A DNA stretch of 64,000 nt, from positions 62,001 to 126,000 of the forward strand of contig CAKKTI010000009.1 in NCBI GenBank assembly GCA_920105805.1. The letters run 5' to 3'. The notes beneath the pieces were generated by a model. The model made no database searches, had not been told where the DNA came from, and worked only from the letters and a program-made list of their open reading frames with translations. Shown piece after piece: positions 52,065 through 62,586 of this stretch. The number at the start of each line of letters is the position of its first letter. The first letter of the stretch is position 1. The translations under genes and the position numbers were made by a program. The DNA is from Condylostoma magnum. Lineage: Eukaryota > Ciliophora > Heterotrichea > Heterotrichida > Condylostomatidae.

Positions 52065-53443
52065 ATGTTTATCAGATTCCTGAATACAAATCCTTATAAG
52101 CTAGAAGATATTTTAGAGTAGGAAGATGGAAAAACAGCACGTCAACTTGGAGAATTTACTGTTAGAGATGTAAAAGCTGAGAGAAATAACAATCATAACA
52201 TATTCTTTACTGAGTATGCTGTAAGTTTTATTTAGGAGTTTTTAAAGAACAAAACTTATAATCTGTATAAGGAGTATTAGGAGCTTTTGTAAGAGTTTTC
52301 AGGGTTTGTATGTAACACAACAGGCTATAATTATTTTGAAAGGGTTTAGAAGAAATAAGAGTGGTATAAGTAAATCGATTCAATCGCTTATAAGTTATAA
52401 GCAGATACAGTCTCTGATTAACCAGTATTTTATAAACAGAGAGTGCCCGATTATAGCTGAATTTGAAAAACAAGTAAGTTGTGTACTTTATAGTTCTGTC
52501 ACGTGCATTAGATGGTATTTTAGTGATTAGTTAAACTTAACAGTCTGTCTTATCTGAGGAAATTAACTATTTAACACACAGTAATATTATTTTTAGTAAG
52601 GACTAAGATGATGAAGTGTAATAACCTCTATGACTTTATAATAGAGTGAGCAAATTAGCTGATTTTTTATAGGTAAATTTAGAGAGTTTTACAGTGCCTG
52701 AGTCTGAAATGGCATTGATGTACTCTAATGTTATAAGGGAATCTAAATAGTTAAATATAAGCGAGGTTTAAGATCTAAATGAGTTCTCTTTTAATGAAAA
52801 TGATAATTCGATTATTGAATTGTTAAATTAGATGAATGAAGGATAAAATTCAGTACGGGAATTTGAGTAAACTGGAATATAAGGGTTTAATTATGATTAA
52901 CTAAAGGAAAGTTTGCAGAACACTGCTTAATTTTAGCTCTTTGATGTTGAATAAAATGTGATTGAAAATACAGGTAAGTTTGTATTAGATTAGTAAGAGC
53001 ATATAGTACTTAAAAAACCTGTAATTGAGCCAATATAAGACTCTAATTTAATAGAAATTACTCAAATATACTAAGAATCAGATCTACTCTTTTAATCTAA
53101 TTCTAAGACACATAAAACCGACAGATATATAATAGATTAACCCCATTCCAATACAACTATGGATTTACCTTAGATATATCCATCTCCTCCTACTCTAGGA
53201 AAACCAGTCAAAATGATGAGAACTGCTTTATACCGGCCAATAAGTGAAAACAAAATTGCGAAAAAGGCTAAAGACCCAGAAATAAAAGAACTTATAAGTA
53301 GGACTAAGTCACATAAAACCATGAAGGCTGAGACTTTAATAAAGGCTAGATAAGGCATAGAAGCGTTGAATAGTGCATCAAGTAGGTTAAGTCAGTATTC
53401 CACAAAGCACCATGCTGCTGAAAGACTTGAAGATATTGGTTAG
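52065..53443 (+). CDS. Unknown protein with three tiny introns
   Basis: About 442 residues after removal of three introns (52221-52235, 52474-52493, 52974-52988). N-terminus MFIRFLNTNPYKLEDILEQE; helical and Gln-rich middle; C-terminal third basic (KMMRTALYRPISENKIAKKA, SSRLSQYSTKHHAAERLEDIG). The 20-nt intron is required to join the N- and C-terminal frames; its boundaries GTAAGT...ATAG match the two 15-nt ones. Stop at TAG 53441-53443 is chosen because it leaves 1 nt before the convergent LRR gene's stop. Part of the N-terminal half (52306-52473) also has a plausible competing frame. Confidence 0.62.
52221..52235 (+). other. Candidate 15-nt intron
   Basis: GTAAGTTTTATTTAG. Same boundaries as the intron in the CDPK gene. 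Being a multiple of three and lacking an unambiguous stop, retention would just add five residues. Confidence 0.6.
52474..52493 (+). other. Candidate 20-nt intron
   Basis: Begins GTAAGTTG and ends CTTTATAG. Its removal corrects the frame from the N-terminal part to the downstream frame that runs to the end of the gene. Confidence 0.65.
52974..52988 (+). other. Candidate 15-nt intron
   Basis: GTAAGTTTGTATTAG; splicing joins ENT to DQQEHIV in frame. The frame does not change, so only the boundary match supports it. Confidence 0.5.
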
Positions 53444-53444
53444 G

Positions 53445-54740
53445 CTAAAATTGTATTAAATTATTCAAATTCCATGGTTTTATTGAATCATCCATTGTTA
53501 CTTCAGATAACAAAATGTATTCCTGTGTAGTTAGCAGGTTTTTTAGCTTTTCTCTTAAAAAAGTAGGAATTAAGAGATTTTCACTTAAGTCTCCAAAATT
53601 TTTGATTGAAGTGGGATTGTCCTTGAGAGCTTTATATATAAGCTTAGCACCTATTGCGTCAAATAGATTCCTGCTTATATCACAAACTTATAAGACCTAG
53701 TTTCTCCGTATTACATTGACAAGTTCTCAGCAAAAGTTATTGTATAAGGAGTTTTGCTGCAAATTTATATGCTTTAGCTTCTTGTTACGAACCAATGCCC
53801 TAGCAAAGTAAACTCCCATTTGATCATTTATACCAGTTCTTTGTAAGTTTAATTGAGTCAATGTGGTATTATATTTGATTATTCTAGTCAAAATCATCTG
53901 ACACTTTGGATCAATAATAGAATTCTGGAAATTAAGCTTTTTCATACAGCTTGGCACTCTTCTGTTTAATAAACTACCTTCTAGTAGTTTAAAAGCTCCT
54001 TCTCCCAATTTAGATTATATAAATCCTACATTTTAGAATTTCTTATTATAAACAATAGCTCTTACTACAGCAGCAGCTGGATTTCCTGTTAATGTAACAT
54101 ACAAATCCTTTAGGTTCTAATGTTCCCTTATCGTATTAGCAAACTAATTAACTTAGCTTCCAAAAGGTGCATAATTATTACTGGAAATATCTAAATAACT
54201 TAAAAGTTGCCAAGTTTCCTATAGAGCCATGGAAATTCTTTATAATCCTAACTTAGACAAATTATTCTTAGCAAGATCTACCTTAACTAGACTCTAGCAT
54301 TAGAAAATCAGTTCCATTGACTCTAGAAACTAATCAGTAATTCCGTTGTCTCTGAGTGATATTTCTTACAACTGAGGTAAAAAACTGATTCCTTTAGCTA
54401 ATTACCCAACAATTTCTTAATTACAGTCTTTATGTCTATATCCATCAATACAAATCTTCTATTTTTCATTGTCTTCTTCTCTATACACTTACTCAACCTT
54501 CCTTGTAGTAGCATTTCTAGCCTCATATTTCTACTAAGGTAGATTTAGTTGATTTACCTTATATAAAAAAGTGTCCTCTAGTAAAATTTCATCCTAGTAA
54601 ACAGGCGGGGCCACTTAGATAGTTGAAAAGCTTCGTTTTAATGGAGATATATTAGGGCTTCTCTCTTTACGTGGACTGGTTTCTCTTATATAGGTAATCA
54701 GTCTATCCCTTCTTTCCAGTTCTAATTTAGCCTGCTTCAT
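53445..54740 (-). CDS. Leucine-rich-repeat protein (RNase-inhibitor-like type)
   Basis: 431 residues. A basic N-terminus of ~100 residues is followed by 28-residue-type LRRs with the pattern LxxLxLxxNxI: LPQLQEISLRDNGITD, SLVKVDLAKNNLSKLG, LLSYLDISSNNYAPFG, TLTQLNLQRTGINDQMG, KLKHINLQQNSLYN, LQVCDISRNLFDAIGA. Such proteins in ciliates are often scaffolds of axoneme or signalling; a specific role is unknown. One repeat contains TGA (Trp) and several TAA/TAG (Gln). Stop TAG 53445-53447, a single base from the convergent gene's stop; its ATG is 7 bp from the divergent neighbour's ATG. Confidence 0.88.
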
Positions 54741-54747
54741 TTTTAAA
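54741..54747. promoter_or_regulatory. 7-bp gap between divergent start codons
   Basis: The ATG of the LRR gene (54738-54740, minus) and that of the membrane/coiled-coil gene (54748-54750, plus) are separated by TTTTAAA only. If both starts are right, the promoters must overlap each other's coding sequence. Confidence 0.6.
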
Positions 54748-57093
54748 ATGCAAAGGCCTCTGCTTACTACGCAGAAGCAAAGATTAAATTACTTCACGGA
54801 TTATGAAATTTATAAGCAATCTGGGAAATTTAAGCAATATTTGTTCAATAGGTACAGATTTTAATGATAAATGCCCGTGTAATTAGTTGTAGGCTTCTGT
54901 TACTAATTTTTGTATATGAAAGTGATCATGCTAGCTGTAAATTGCACAGACCTGGTTGCTGTCATACTACTACTGTTTTCAGGACTATCATAGCTTATAT
55001 TCAGCTTATTTTCGTAGTCATTTAAAATAAAGAATCTAAGGGAAATCTTTTTCATCTCAATACTAGATTCATTGTATTTATTAGTCAGTATGAAAAGTAT
55101 GTAAATGATCAGCCCACTAGCCTCATCTGGGATATTGTAGCTAGGACTTTCTATTAGAATTATTATATAAATTTTATCTTAAAGAACTAACTTTACAGCT
55201 GGCTAGTATATATCTGCTTTATGCATTTTTCTATTAAATACTACTTTAGCTGTGATTATGAACAAAGAAGAGTATTTTTTACTAATGTTTGCTGTTTTAA
55301 TTAATGGGACATCGTAATCAATGAAAATTTAGTTTTTGAGCTAGAATTGTATGGACTCTGCAACATTTAACAAAATCTCTTTATTGATATCAACCTTTGT
55401 AACTGCCATGGTTTCACCTTTCTTTGCCCTTATCAAAGGATAACGTATAGTTCCCCACTTTATTAATGGACTTTAATGCTTATTTTTAGGAGAATGCTAG
55501 TACTTATTTTTATATGTCATAGGATTAATTGTATTCATGATTATAAACAGCTTATTATCATATGTATTAAGATTTAACAATAAATCAACTAAAACTGTTT
55601 AAATGCTAAATGGTTTTATACAATTATCAGCATTTTTTATAGCTGGACTAGGCTCTTATGAGTTTGACTTAACAGAAGGAATTATTTCAATTCTAATAAG
55701 CATCCTTACTTTTATGTTCTACTTCTTCCCAGAGATTCCTTTAAGTTTTTGTATTACAGGGTAGTTAGTAAATTTTATTATGGAAGAAAATGTCTGTAAA
55801 CGTAGTAATTATTAACCGACAAAGCAAGGTTTATCATAATCTATAGATTTTTAGTCATTTTTAAAGGATACGTCGTAGACCATGATTAAAGCTACTCAGA
55901 AATAAAGAAAGTTATCATGTAGGGGAGCTAGTGCAAGTAAAGAAAAAATCAATTATCTGTATTTGGAAGTCGAAAAATTAAAATCCAGGGAAAAAGTGTG
56001 AAATAAGGAGAAATATAGGCTTAAAGGGATAATTTAAAATTTATAAAGGGAAAGGCCTCCTCAGTTTATCAAAAAGGTAAAAGCTTATAATAATGGAAAT
56101 TTACGTTAGAAAGTATAAGAGCTTTAGTTACAGATTATTGCCTTAGAATAAGAAAATAAGGCTTTGAAGTCAAAAGAAACAATTTAGTAATCGTTGAACC
56201 TATCAACTATTGATTTTGTTAATGATGAAACTAGAATCATTTAAGAGACTCCTGAATCCTTATCAAAAACTATAACATAGGAAAGTGATTTCTTTAGATA
56301 GTCTTAAAGTGATTTTGATTAAATAAGCAAATTACAGATGAATAAACTGTAAAATTTGTATATATAATTTTCACAATCATAAAAGGAAATCAGAGAACTT
56401 TAAGATAATAACAGTGAATTAAGCTAATAGCTACAAGAAAAAGAGTTTTTGATACAAAAATAATAGCTTTAATTGCAACATATTGAAAACAATAATGTAT
56501 TAGAATTACATACACTAAAAAATTAGCTAGAAAACCAAATACACAAGAATAAACAATTAAAAAATCAGAACAACTAAACCTAAGAAAATACATAATAAAC
56601 TTTAAACTCTTAATAAAACTTGATTTAGAACTTAAGAGAAAGCTTAAAATAATTATCGAATGAAAAGCTCGAGCTATAAACAAATTACTATAAAATCATG
56701 AGTCGTAATAGCTAAATGGAGTAATAACTGAAAATGATGTCTCTTTCTTAGGATTAACTTAGCTTAAACGTATCCTAAATATAAGACGAGCTAAGCCTAT
56801 AATAAGAGAAAAATCAATAACTAACCTAACGTACTTAAAAGCGATGTTTTGAATACACTGCTGGCTAAAAAGAACTAGAGTATCTAAAATTTTAATTAAT
56901 TTAGTACAACAAGTAAGCAACTCAAGCTGAGGAAAAATCAACAAAACTTCTAAGTGAAAACTGATATCTGAAATCTTAACTATAAGAAACATTAGTGGAT
57001 TAATCTGTTACACATGAAGACCCAGTATCAAAAGAAGACCTTCTGCAGATATCAGCTACTCTTGCGAAATCCATCGAGACTTATTTAAAGTAA
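54748..57093 (+). CDS. Multi-pass membrane protein with long C-terminal coiled coil
   Basis: 781 residues. Residues ~45-345 contain about eight hydrophobic helices (LVAVILLLFSGLSQLIFSLF; IFFISILDSLYLLVSM; LFLYVIGLIVFMIINSLL; ISILISILTFMFYFF). From ~375 on the protein is an almost continuous Gln/Glu/Lys/Leu coiled coil (VQELQLQIIALEQENKALKS; KEIRELQDNNSELSQQLQE), much of its Gln encoded by TAA/TAG. The membrane part could be a seven-helix receptor-like domain, as in class C GPCRs fused to coiled coils in ciliates, but no diagnostic motif is visible. Ends SIETYLK at TAA 57091-57093 (followed by TAA), 27 nt before the tRNA. Confidence 0.75.
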
Positions 57094-57113
57094 TAATGTT
57101 AATTAAATATGAG

Positions 57114-57118
57114 AAAAA
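57114..57118 (-). terminator. RNA polymerase III T-run terminator of tRNA-Sec
   Basis: Five T residues on the minus strand, two bases after the 3' end of the tRNA. Confidence 0.85.
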
Positions 57119-57120
57119 GC

Positions 57121-57206
57121 GCTCAGAAGGGTGAATCGAACACCTGGGACGCTAATCCCCCTAGGATTTGAAGTCCTAGCCCAGCACCAGCTAAGATCAT
57201 CCGAGC
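57121..57206 (-). tRNA. tRNA-Sec (anticodon UCA)
   Basis: 86 nt with the features of eukaryotic selenocysteine tRNA. Acceptor GCTCGGATG pairs over nine positions with the 3' strand, with the internal U-U mismatch also found in human tRNA-Sec; the T arm is GGTG/CACC with a TTCGATT loop (9/4 arrangement); a 6-bp D stem CTTAGC-TGGT-GCTGGG; a 6-bp anticodon stem CTAGGA/TCCTAG with loop CTTCAAA; and a long variable arm GGGAT...GTCCC. Anticodon at 57169-57171. The 5' GGATGATC...TGGT block is as in the human gene. No CCA is encoded. It decodes UGA as selenocysteine when a SECIS, SBP2 and EFSec are present. All stems are intact, so it looks functional. Confidence 0.96.
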
Positions 57207-57225
57207 AATTATTATGCATATTATT

Positions 57226-57233
57226 CATATAAA
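57226..57233 (-). promoter_or_regulatory. Putative TATA box of tRNA-Sec
   Basis: TTTATATG on the minus strand, 20-27 bp upstream of the tRNA. tRNA-Sec genes of other eukaryotes use an upstream TATA box. No proximal sequence element could be identified; the 74-bp gap is shared with the divergent receptor gene. Confidence 0.55.
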
Positions 57234-57280
57234 AATCAGAATGAATCTGCTTTGCATATACTCATCCAAATATATTATAA

Positions 57281-58696
57281 ATGTCACCTATAATTTATCT
57301 CATCTTAAACACAATAGCAAGTGTTCATTTCTACAGTCCACAATCCTTACGTGAGGATCTGTCCCGGATAAACAACTAAAGTCAAGAAGTTCCAAGTACT
57401 CTGGCAGATTTCGGGAATCCCCCTTACGGTGGAGCCATTATCGGTCGTCTTTATATGCCAAGTGACGATCTAACAGGATGCTCCCGCCTTAGCCCAATCC
57501 GCTTTGACTTTGGCATTGATGTAATAAACACTCCTATACTGATGCTTCAAAGAGGAGGATGTAGTTTTGTCGTAAAAGCCCGAAACGCCTAAAACATAGG
57601 TGCCTCAGCCCTTATAGTAGCAGATAACAGAATAGAGAATGTACGACAAATAACAATGACAGACGACGGAACAGCCGGTAATATTGAGATCCCAGTAGTC
57701 ATGATAGACAAACAAAGCTCAGATTTAGTCTACGAATACCTCAGAGACTCAGAAAAAGCCAAAACAGTATCAGTTTCCATCAGATTTGAGATGAACCACC
57801 CAGATAACCGAGTTGAGTATGAAATTTGGTATAGCCCAGATCACATTGATACTTTGAAATTCCTTGCAGAGTTTTCTCCCTTGGGCAGACGTTTTGACGA
57901 TACCAAAGCTTTATTTACCCCTCACTTCGCGTTATGGTATTGCACGGAGTGCAAATAAAAGAATTATAGTGAGCCCCACCCCGACTGTGTAAGTGGCGGA
58001 CGATACTGTGCCCCTGACCCTGATGGAATAGGAGCTAGGTCTGGAAGGGATATAATGATGGAAGATTTACGATAATTATGCATATACGGTAAGACGTAGA
58101 ACATGCAAGACGAGAATTTGTACTGGAAATATATAGAACAATTAGTAGTGGCATGTCCTTAGGGAAAGGTAAGAGAAAGCTGTAGTGAAACTGCAATGGG
58201 AAAGGCTGGTATAAGTCCAGATGAGATTAATAGATGTGTGGATAGCAGCTTTACTAATCATGGAGATCCTGCTTTGGCTGATAATTCTTTGTTAAAGGCT
58301 GAAATGCAGAAGTAAATTGAAGAAGGAGTTGCAAGGTTTCCTAAGATCGTGGTTAATAGGCAGATATATAGAGGAGATTTAGAGAAGGAGGAACTAATGA
58401 AGGCAATTTGTGCTGGGTTCTAAGATTCACCGATAGAATGTAAAGGATATACACCTTATGCATGGCCTGAGGATAATAGGGGAAGTAATACATCAAGTGG
58501 TGGGATAAGCACAGGGGTTATTGTTGTTATAGTGCTTGTTATGATTATTGTATTAGGAGTTGTACTATTTTTGTATAGAAGATGGATAAGGTAGGAGCTC
58601 AATACAGAAATGAAGGTATAAGTAAACAGTGCTGTAAGCCAATACTTTGCTTTAAGCGACTCTTCAGCAAGAGACTCATTTTAGTAGTTAGGTTAA
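57281..58696 (+). CDS. Vacuolar sorting receptor (VSR/BP-80 type)
   Basis: Type I membrane receptor for hydrolase sorting from Golgi to lysosome-like compartments. 471 residues: short signal peptide (MSPIIYLILNTIASVHF); PA domain with GGCSFVVKARNAQNIGASAL; thioredoxin-like part with LKFLAEFSP and FTPHFALWYC; the VSR signatures GGRYCAPDPDG, MEDLRQLC, VVACPQGKV, INRCVDSSF, LLKAEMQKQI and IVVNRQIYRGDLEKEELMKA; a transmembrane helix (GVIVVIVLVMIIVLGVVLFLY, cited at its core) near residue 410 and a ~45-residue cytosolic tail. No EGF repeats are seen, as plants have. Stop placed at TAA 58694-58696, 10 nt from the convergent stop; two TAG codons just before it are alternatives. Confidence 0.93.
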
Positions 58697-58706
58697 AGGG
58701 AAAATT

Positions 58707-60401
58707 CTATATATCTCCTAGTACACTTGCGAAGTAGAAAGTTCTGGAGGATCTACGGCGTTACTGGGTGTGGAAAGACTTGCTTTCTAACGCTTCCTGC
58801 ACTTAGTTGGTCAGTGTTGGGGATTCTGGAGTAGACTGCTAAGTTGCTAAAAATGATAATTTCAGCATTGAATCTTTTATTTAAAACGTTTCATTTGATA
58901 TTTCACCCTAAAAGATTCTCGCAGTGTTAAAATCTGTTCTTATTTCCCGTATAAAGCGATAGCTTTTAAAGTTTTATTATGATAATTAGTTTTCATCGAT
59001 TGAATTAGACTCTGAGTCAGATGTCTCGGATTCAGTGTTAAATTTGAAAGAACCAGCCATATCTGCGTAACTATTCCTTATGGATTACTAGGGGCTCGTG
59101 TCTATTATTCTATAAAGTAAATTGAAGTAATCAGTACTTATCTCAGTGCTTTATAGATCAAATTGTATTGTTACTTAATTATAATTCGTTCTATTTATTT
59201 ACTTATGCATATCGAATGACTTAACTACTTAGTTATTAGCCATTAGATGCAAAGTGAAATAATCCTGAGAGGTTTCAGTGAAGTTATTGCTTATTCTTAT
59301 ATACTTATCTCATTATTGTACCAATAAGGGACAAGTAGTCAAGTCAATTAAAGCTTATATGTTTGAGTCTACATGCATTTCAGATTTTACTATGATCATG
59401 CCTTAATCTTACCTGTATTTGATTATAAGGTTATTCGTTAGCTCATAAGGAAGAATATCAATCCACTTTTAGAATTCAAAACTTTGATTTTACTTTCTAG
59501 GGCTTGTGCATATTTTGTTTTAAGATCATTACTGAAATATATTATAAGCTTACGTATTATTATTAAGCTGAATATAAATTACCAGGTATTTAATTCTAGA
59601 AACTTACGACTCCTTCTCAAATTTCTCTTCAAATAATTGTAAAATACCAAAAGCTTATTTAGAGGCATCTCCTGTAAAATTTTTTAAGAGATGATTATCC
59701 AGCTAGAACTACTGGGCTATGTTTAAATCTAACTACAACAACTCCCGCTTAAAGATCCTATGCAGCCTATTGTAATCGCAGCTAGTTAGTTTGTATATTA
59801 TTCCTACCGTTTTAGCTGCAACTCCTAAAATTCCGCAATAAGGTGCTAGGGTATAGTACAATAGCTTAATTCCACTTTAATTGAATCCTTGTTGAACGTT
59901 AATCATTTTCTTTTCAAAATTCCCCAAGGTTTTAAAACGGTGGCCTGGCTCATACTTAAGTCCCATGATCAGGTCTGAGATTAATAAATCACCGTCTTTT
60001 AAAGCACAGGGAGCCTGTTAGTTTATTCTATACTAAATCTACTGGGGTATATCTAGAAAATCTAGGACTAGTTATCTAACTTCCTCTGTTTTTATAGCCG
60101 ATGATAATCATGATTCTAGCATAAGTCGCCTAGCTTCAATTATAGTTGGACTTGTCTTTTTATACCAGTTTTTACCTGGAAATTCAGGTAGACTGAAAGC
60201 TGTCCGGATTTTAATTGATTTTTAAAGGTTTCTGAAATCTCTATACCGTCGATCAATCTCCATGATGCTGCAATGGAAAATTATTTTTATACTGTATGTC
60301 TGTATATGGATTACCGTGAAAGATCGTTTAAAAATTTTGTTAGGAGTGCTTGTTGTTGTTTAGGGGATTTTAACTTCCAGGCAGGAGTCTTCAAATTCCA
60401 T
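58707..60401 (-). CDS. PX-domain (phosphoinositide-binding) protein with possible START-like domain
   Basis: 564 residues. The N-terminal PX domain shows IDRRYRDFRNLQKSI (the Arg-Arg-Tyr-x-Phe/Asp-Phe motif), LPEFPGKNW and EARRLMLESWL, so it probably binds PI3P on endosomes. A helical middle part follows (residues 150-300). The C-terminal ~230 residues include IIVKSEMHVDSNIQALIDL followed by WDKYIRIS, faintly START-like; that is inference. The C-terminal tail has an acidic Ser-rich patch (ESETSDSESNS). The gene sits opposite the VSR, a protein of the same sorting route, though convergent orientation gives no co-regulation. Stop TAG 58707-58709; start ATG 60401. Confidence 0.85.
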
Positions 60402-60864
60402 ATTTATATAATGTGTTTTAATAATTAATATCTTAAAGCTTCTTATAAGATAGGAGGGGAAAAAGATAAACTTGATATTTTATAGTAGTTTGAATGCTCT
60501 AGTGTAATTTAGAGAAGTTGTAAAAGATAAGGGTCAAAAGATTATAAATAGATCATATCCTTTAAATTTGTATATTTACACATGCTCATTTTTTAATTTT
60601 TTATAATTCCAATATTAAATGATTAAGACAATATACAAAGTTAATTTTATCTATTATTAACATTATAAAATAATGCAAATCAAATATGTAGCTATAAATG
60701 TTATCAGCTTAACATTACTGCAATGATTAGAAGTAATCTCAAGTAAGCTTATGAGGTGGTACACCAAATATAAAGTTAATGCATACAGAACCTTAGGTTC
60801 TTTAAATACCAATTAAACCACACTCACAAAAAAAATATTCAGAACAGTAAAACTTAATAATAAT
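60402..60864. other. 463-bp divergent promoter region
   Basis: AT-rich sequence between the starts of the PX gene and the CDPK gene. No gene, tRNA or repeat was found in it. Confidence 0.55.
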
Positions 60865-62586
60865 ATGGGTTGCTGTTAATAATCACTTCTTTCAGACCAA
60901 GAAGTATAAGCTTAGAATATCAAACACTTCTAGCTACAAGACGAGGAGCATATCGATGGCTAAGACCAAAGTAACAATCAAGATCCTAACTAGTAGATAA
61001 TTCCCAACCAATCTTCAAATAATAAAAATTTATTAAAAAGGAGGAGTCATCTATTAAGCCAATCATACAGCTATAAAATGTACTCAAATAGCGATCATAT
61101 GCTCTCCCAAATGAATTAGATTAATATCAATTTAAAGCCTGAGTCACTTTTTACTGAAGAATACTAACTAATCAATAGACTTTAAAAAGGGGCCTATGGG
61201 CTAGTTTGGAGGGTAAAACACTTATAAACCGGTAAATTTTTTGCTGCGAAAGATATCGATACCTCCTTGCAGTCAAAAAGCGTTAAAAAGCGATTTCGAA
61301 ATGAATCTTAAATGCTAAAACAAATAAACTAACCAAATATACTTAAGATATGTGATGAATATGAAGGAGAAGATAAATATATTTAAGTATTTGAATTTTA
61401 TGGAGGTGGCTCTTTACAAGATTACCTAAGATCAAATTACTTGATAGAAGTAAACAAATCACTGAAAATATTCTTCTAGATAATAAGAGGTGTAAGTTAT
61501 ATAAACTAGTTTGATATAGCACATCGGGACTTAAAGCCTGATAACATTTTATTTGCTGATTAAGCAGGAAAACTACCTGTAGTGTTAGCAGACTTTGGTA
61601 ATTTTGGACATATGATTAAGGGCAAAAAGTTTAAAAAAGTTGTAGGTACTCCATATTATGTAGCCCCTGAAATGATACGAAATCATTATGACTTAAAGTG
61701 TGATGTTTGGAGTGCTGGAGTTATACTTTATTAAATGTTAAGTAAGTTTTACATAGCTGGAATAAATCCATTCAAGTCCTACAGTATTCAGAGCATTTTC
61801 AGATCAATTTTATACAGTTAAATTGACTATCAAATTTTTTAATATCTAGGGATAGATAAAAATATAGTTAATTTGATAAAACTAGTACTAGATAGGGATT
61901 ACAAGAGTAGGCCTAGTGCATAATGGCTTTGGGAAAATAAAGACCAATACCTAAGTTAATCTAATATGCAAGTTAATCAAGTATAAAGTTTATAATTATT
62001 ACAAAAGAGCAAAGATTTGTCGCAAATGCAAAAAATTATCTTAAACTTTTTTGTTAATGTGGTATTATCTTAAGATGTAAAGCAAGAAGTAAGTAAAAGA
62101 TTTATCGAGATGGATGATAATAATGATGGCTATATTGAAAAATAAGACTTTTAAAGATTTTATGGCGAATGAAGCACTTGAAATATTGAGATCTCGAATA
62201 ATCAATTATTTAAGCACGATAAAATTAGCTACTCCTAATATTTAATATACTCATTAGATTGGGAAAGCATCTTAAGTGATGAAGTTGTATCAAAAGGATA
62301 CAATATGCTAGTAAATTAGAGTTATTACAAGGAGCTTTTTGAAAGTCTACCTTTTAAATGCAACTAATAAAGAATAGAAATGATACAACTTAAAATACAA
62401 AATATTACATTTGAACAGCTCAAAAACTATCTTTTAGAGCTTTAGTTAGTAAACTTGCATTATACTAATCTTTTAATTGTTAAAGCTGAAATTCTGTAAG
62501 ATTTCCATTTATCAACAAATTTTTAAAATTTACAATAATTATACTAATTTTGCTAACAACAACCTAATCTCACTATAAATAAATGA
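60865..62586 (+). CDS. Calcium-dependent protein kinase (CDPK family), acylated
   Basis: 568 residues after removing one 15-nt intron. N-terminus MGCCQQS: myristoylation plus two palmitoylatable Cys. Kinase domain: LQKGAYGLVW, FFAAKDI (Lys), AHRDLKPDNILF, LADFGNFG, GTPYYVAPEM, CDVWSAGVILY, YQMLTGINPF (formed by the splice). The catalytic residues are intact, in contrast to the CDPK-like pseudokinase at 6-7.4 kb. After the kinase comes one canonical EF-hand (DDNNDGYIEKQD) and degenerate partners. TGA is Trp in GEWSTWN. It ends at TGA 62584-62586, overlapping the ATG of the next gene (ATGA). Confidence 0.92.
61742..61756 (+). other. 15-nt intron in the CDPK gene
   Basis: GTAAGTTTTACATAG. Unspliced reading gives MLSKFYIAGINPF; splicing restores YQMLTGINPF, the usual form of this kinase motif. 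Length and boundaries match the 15-nt introns known in heterotrichs such as Stentor and Blepharisma. Confidence 0.85.

Noticed and set aside
52306-52530. Alternative frame in the N-terminal half of the gene at 52065
   Set aside because: Looks protein-like, but connecting it to the downstream frame would need an intron length that the clear GTAAGT...TAG segment does not have; kept as a caution only.
53444-53530. Unknown gene at 52065 read on to TAG 53528
   Set aside because: It would overlap the 3' coding end of the LRR gene; stopping at TAG 53441 gives adjacent, non-overlapping stops.
57121-57206. Reading the UCA-anticodon tRNA as tRNA-Trp(UCA)
   Set aside because: The 9/4 acceptor/T arrangement, 6-bp D stem and long variable arm are those of tRNA-Sec, not tRNA-Trp.
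59420-59445. GTAAGATT...ATAG as a 23-nt intron in the PX gene
   Set aside because: Removal would break the reading frame; the unspliced reading continues with consistent coding character.
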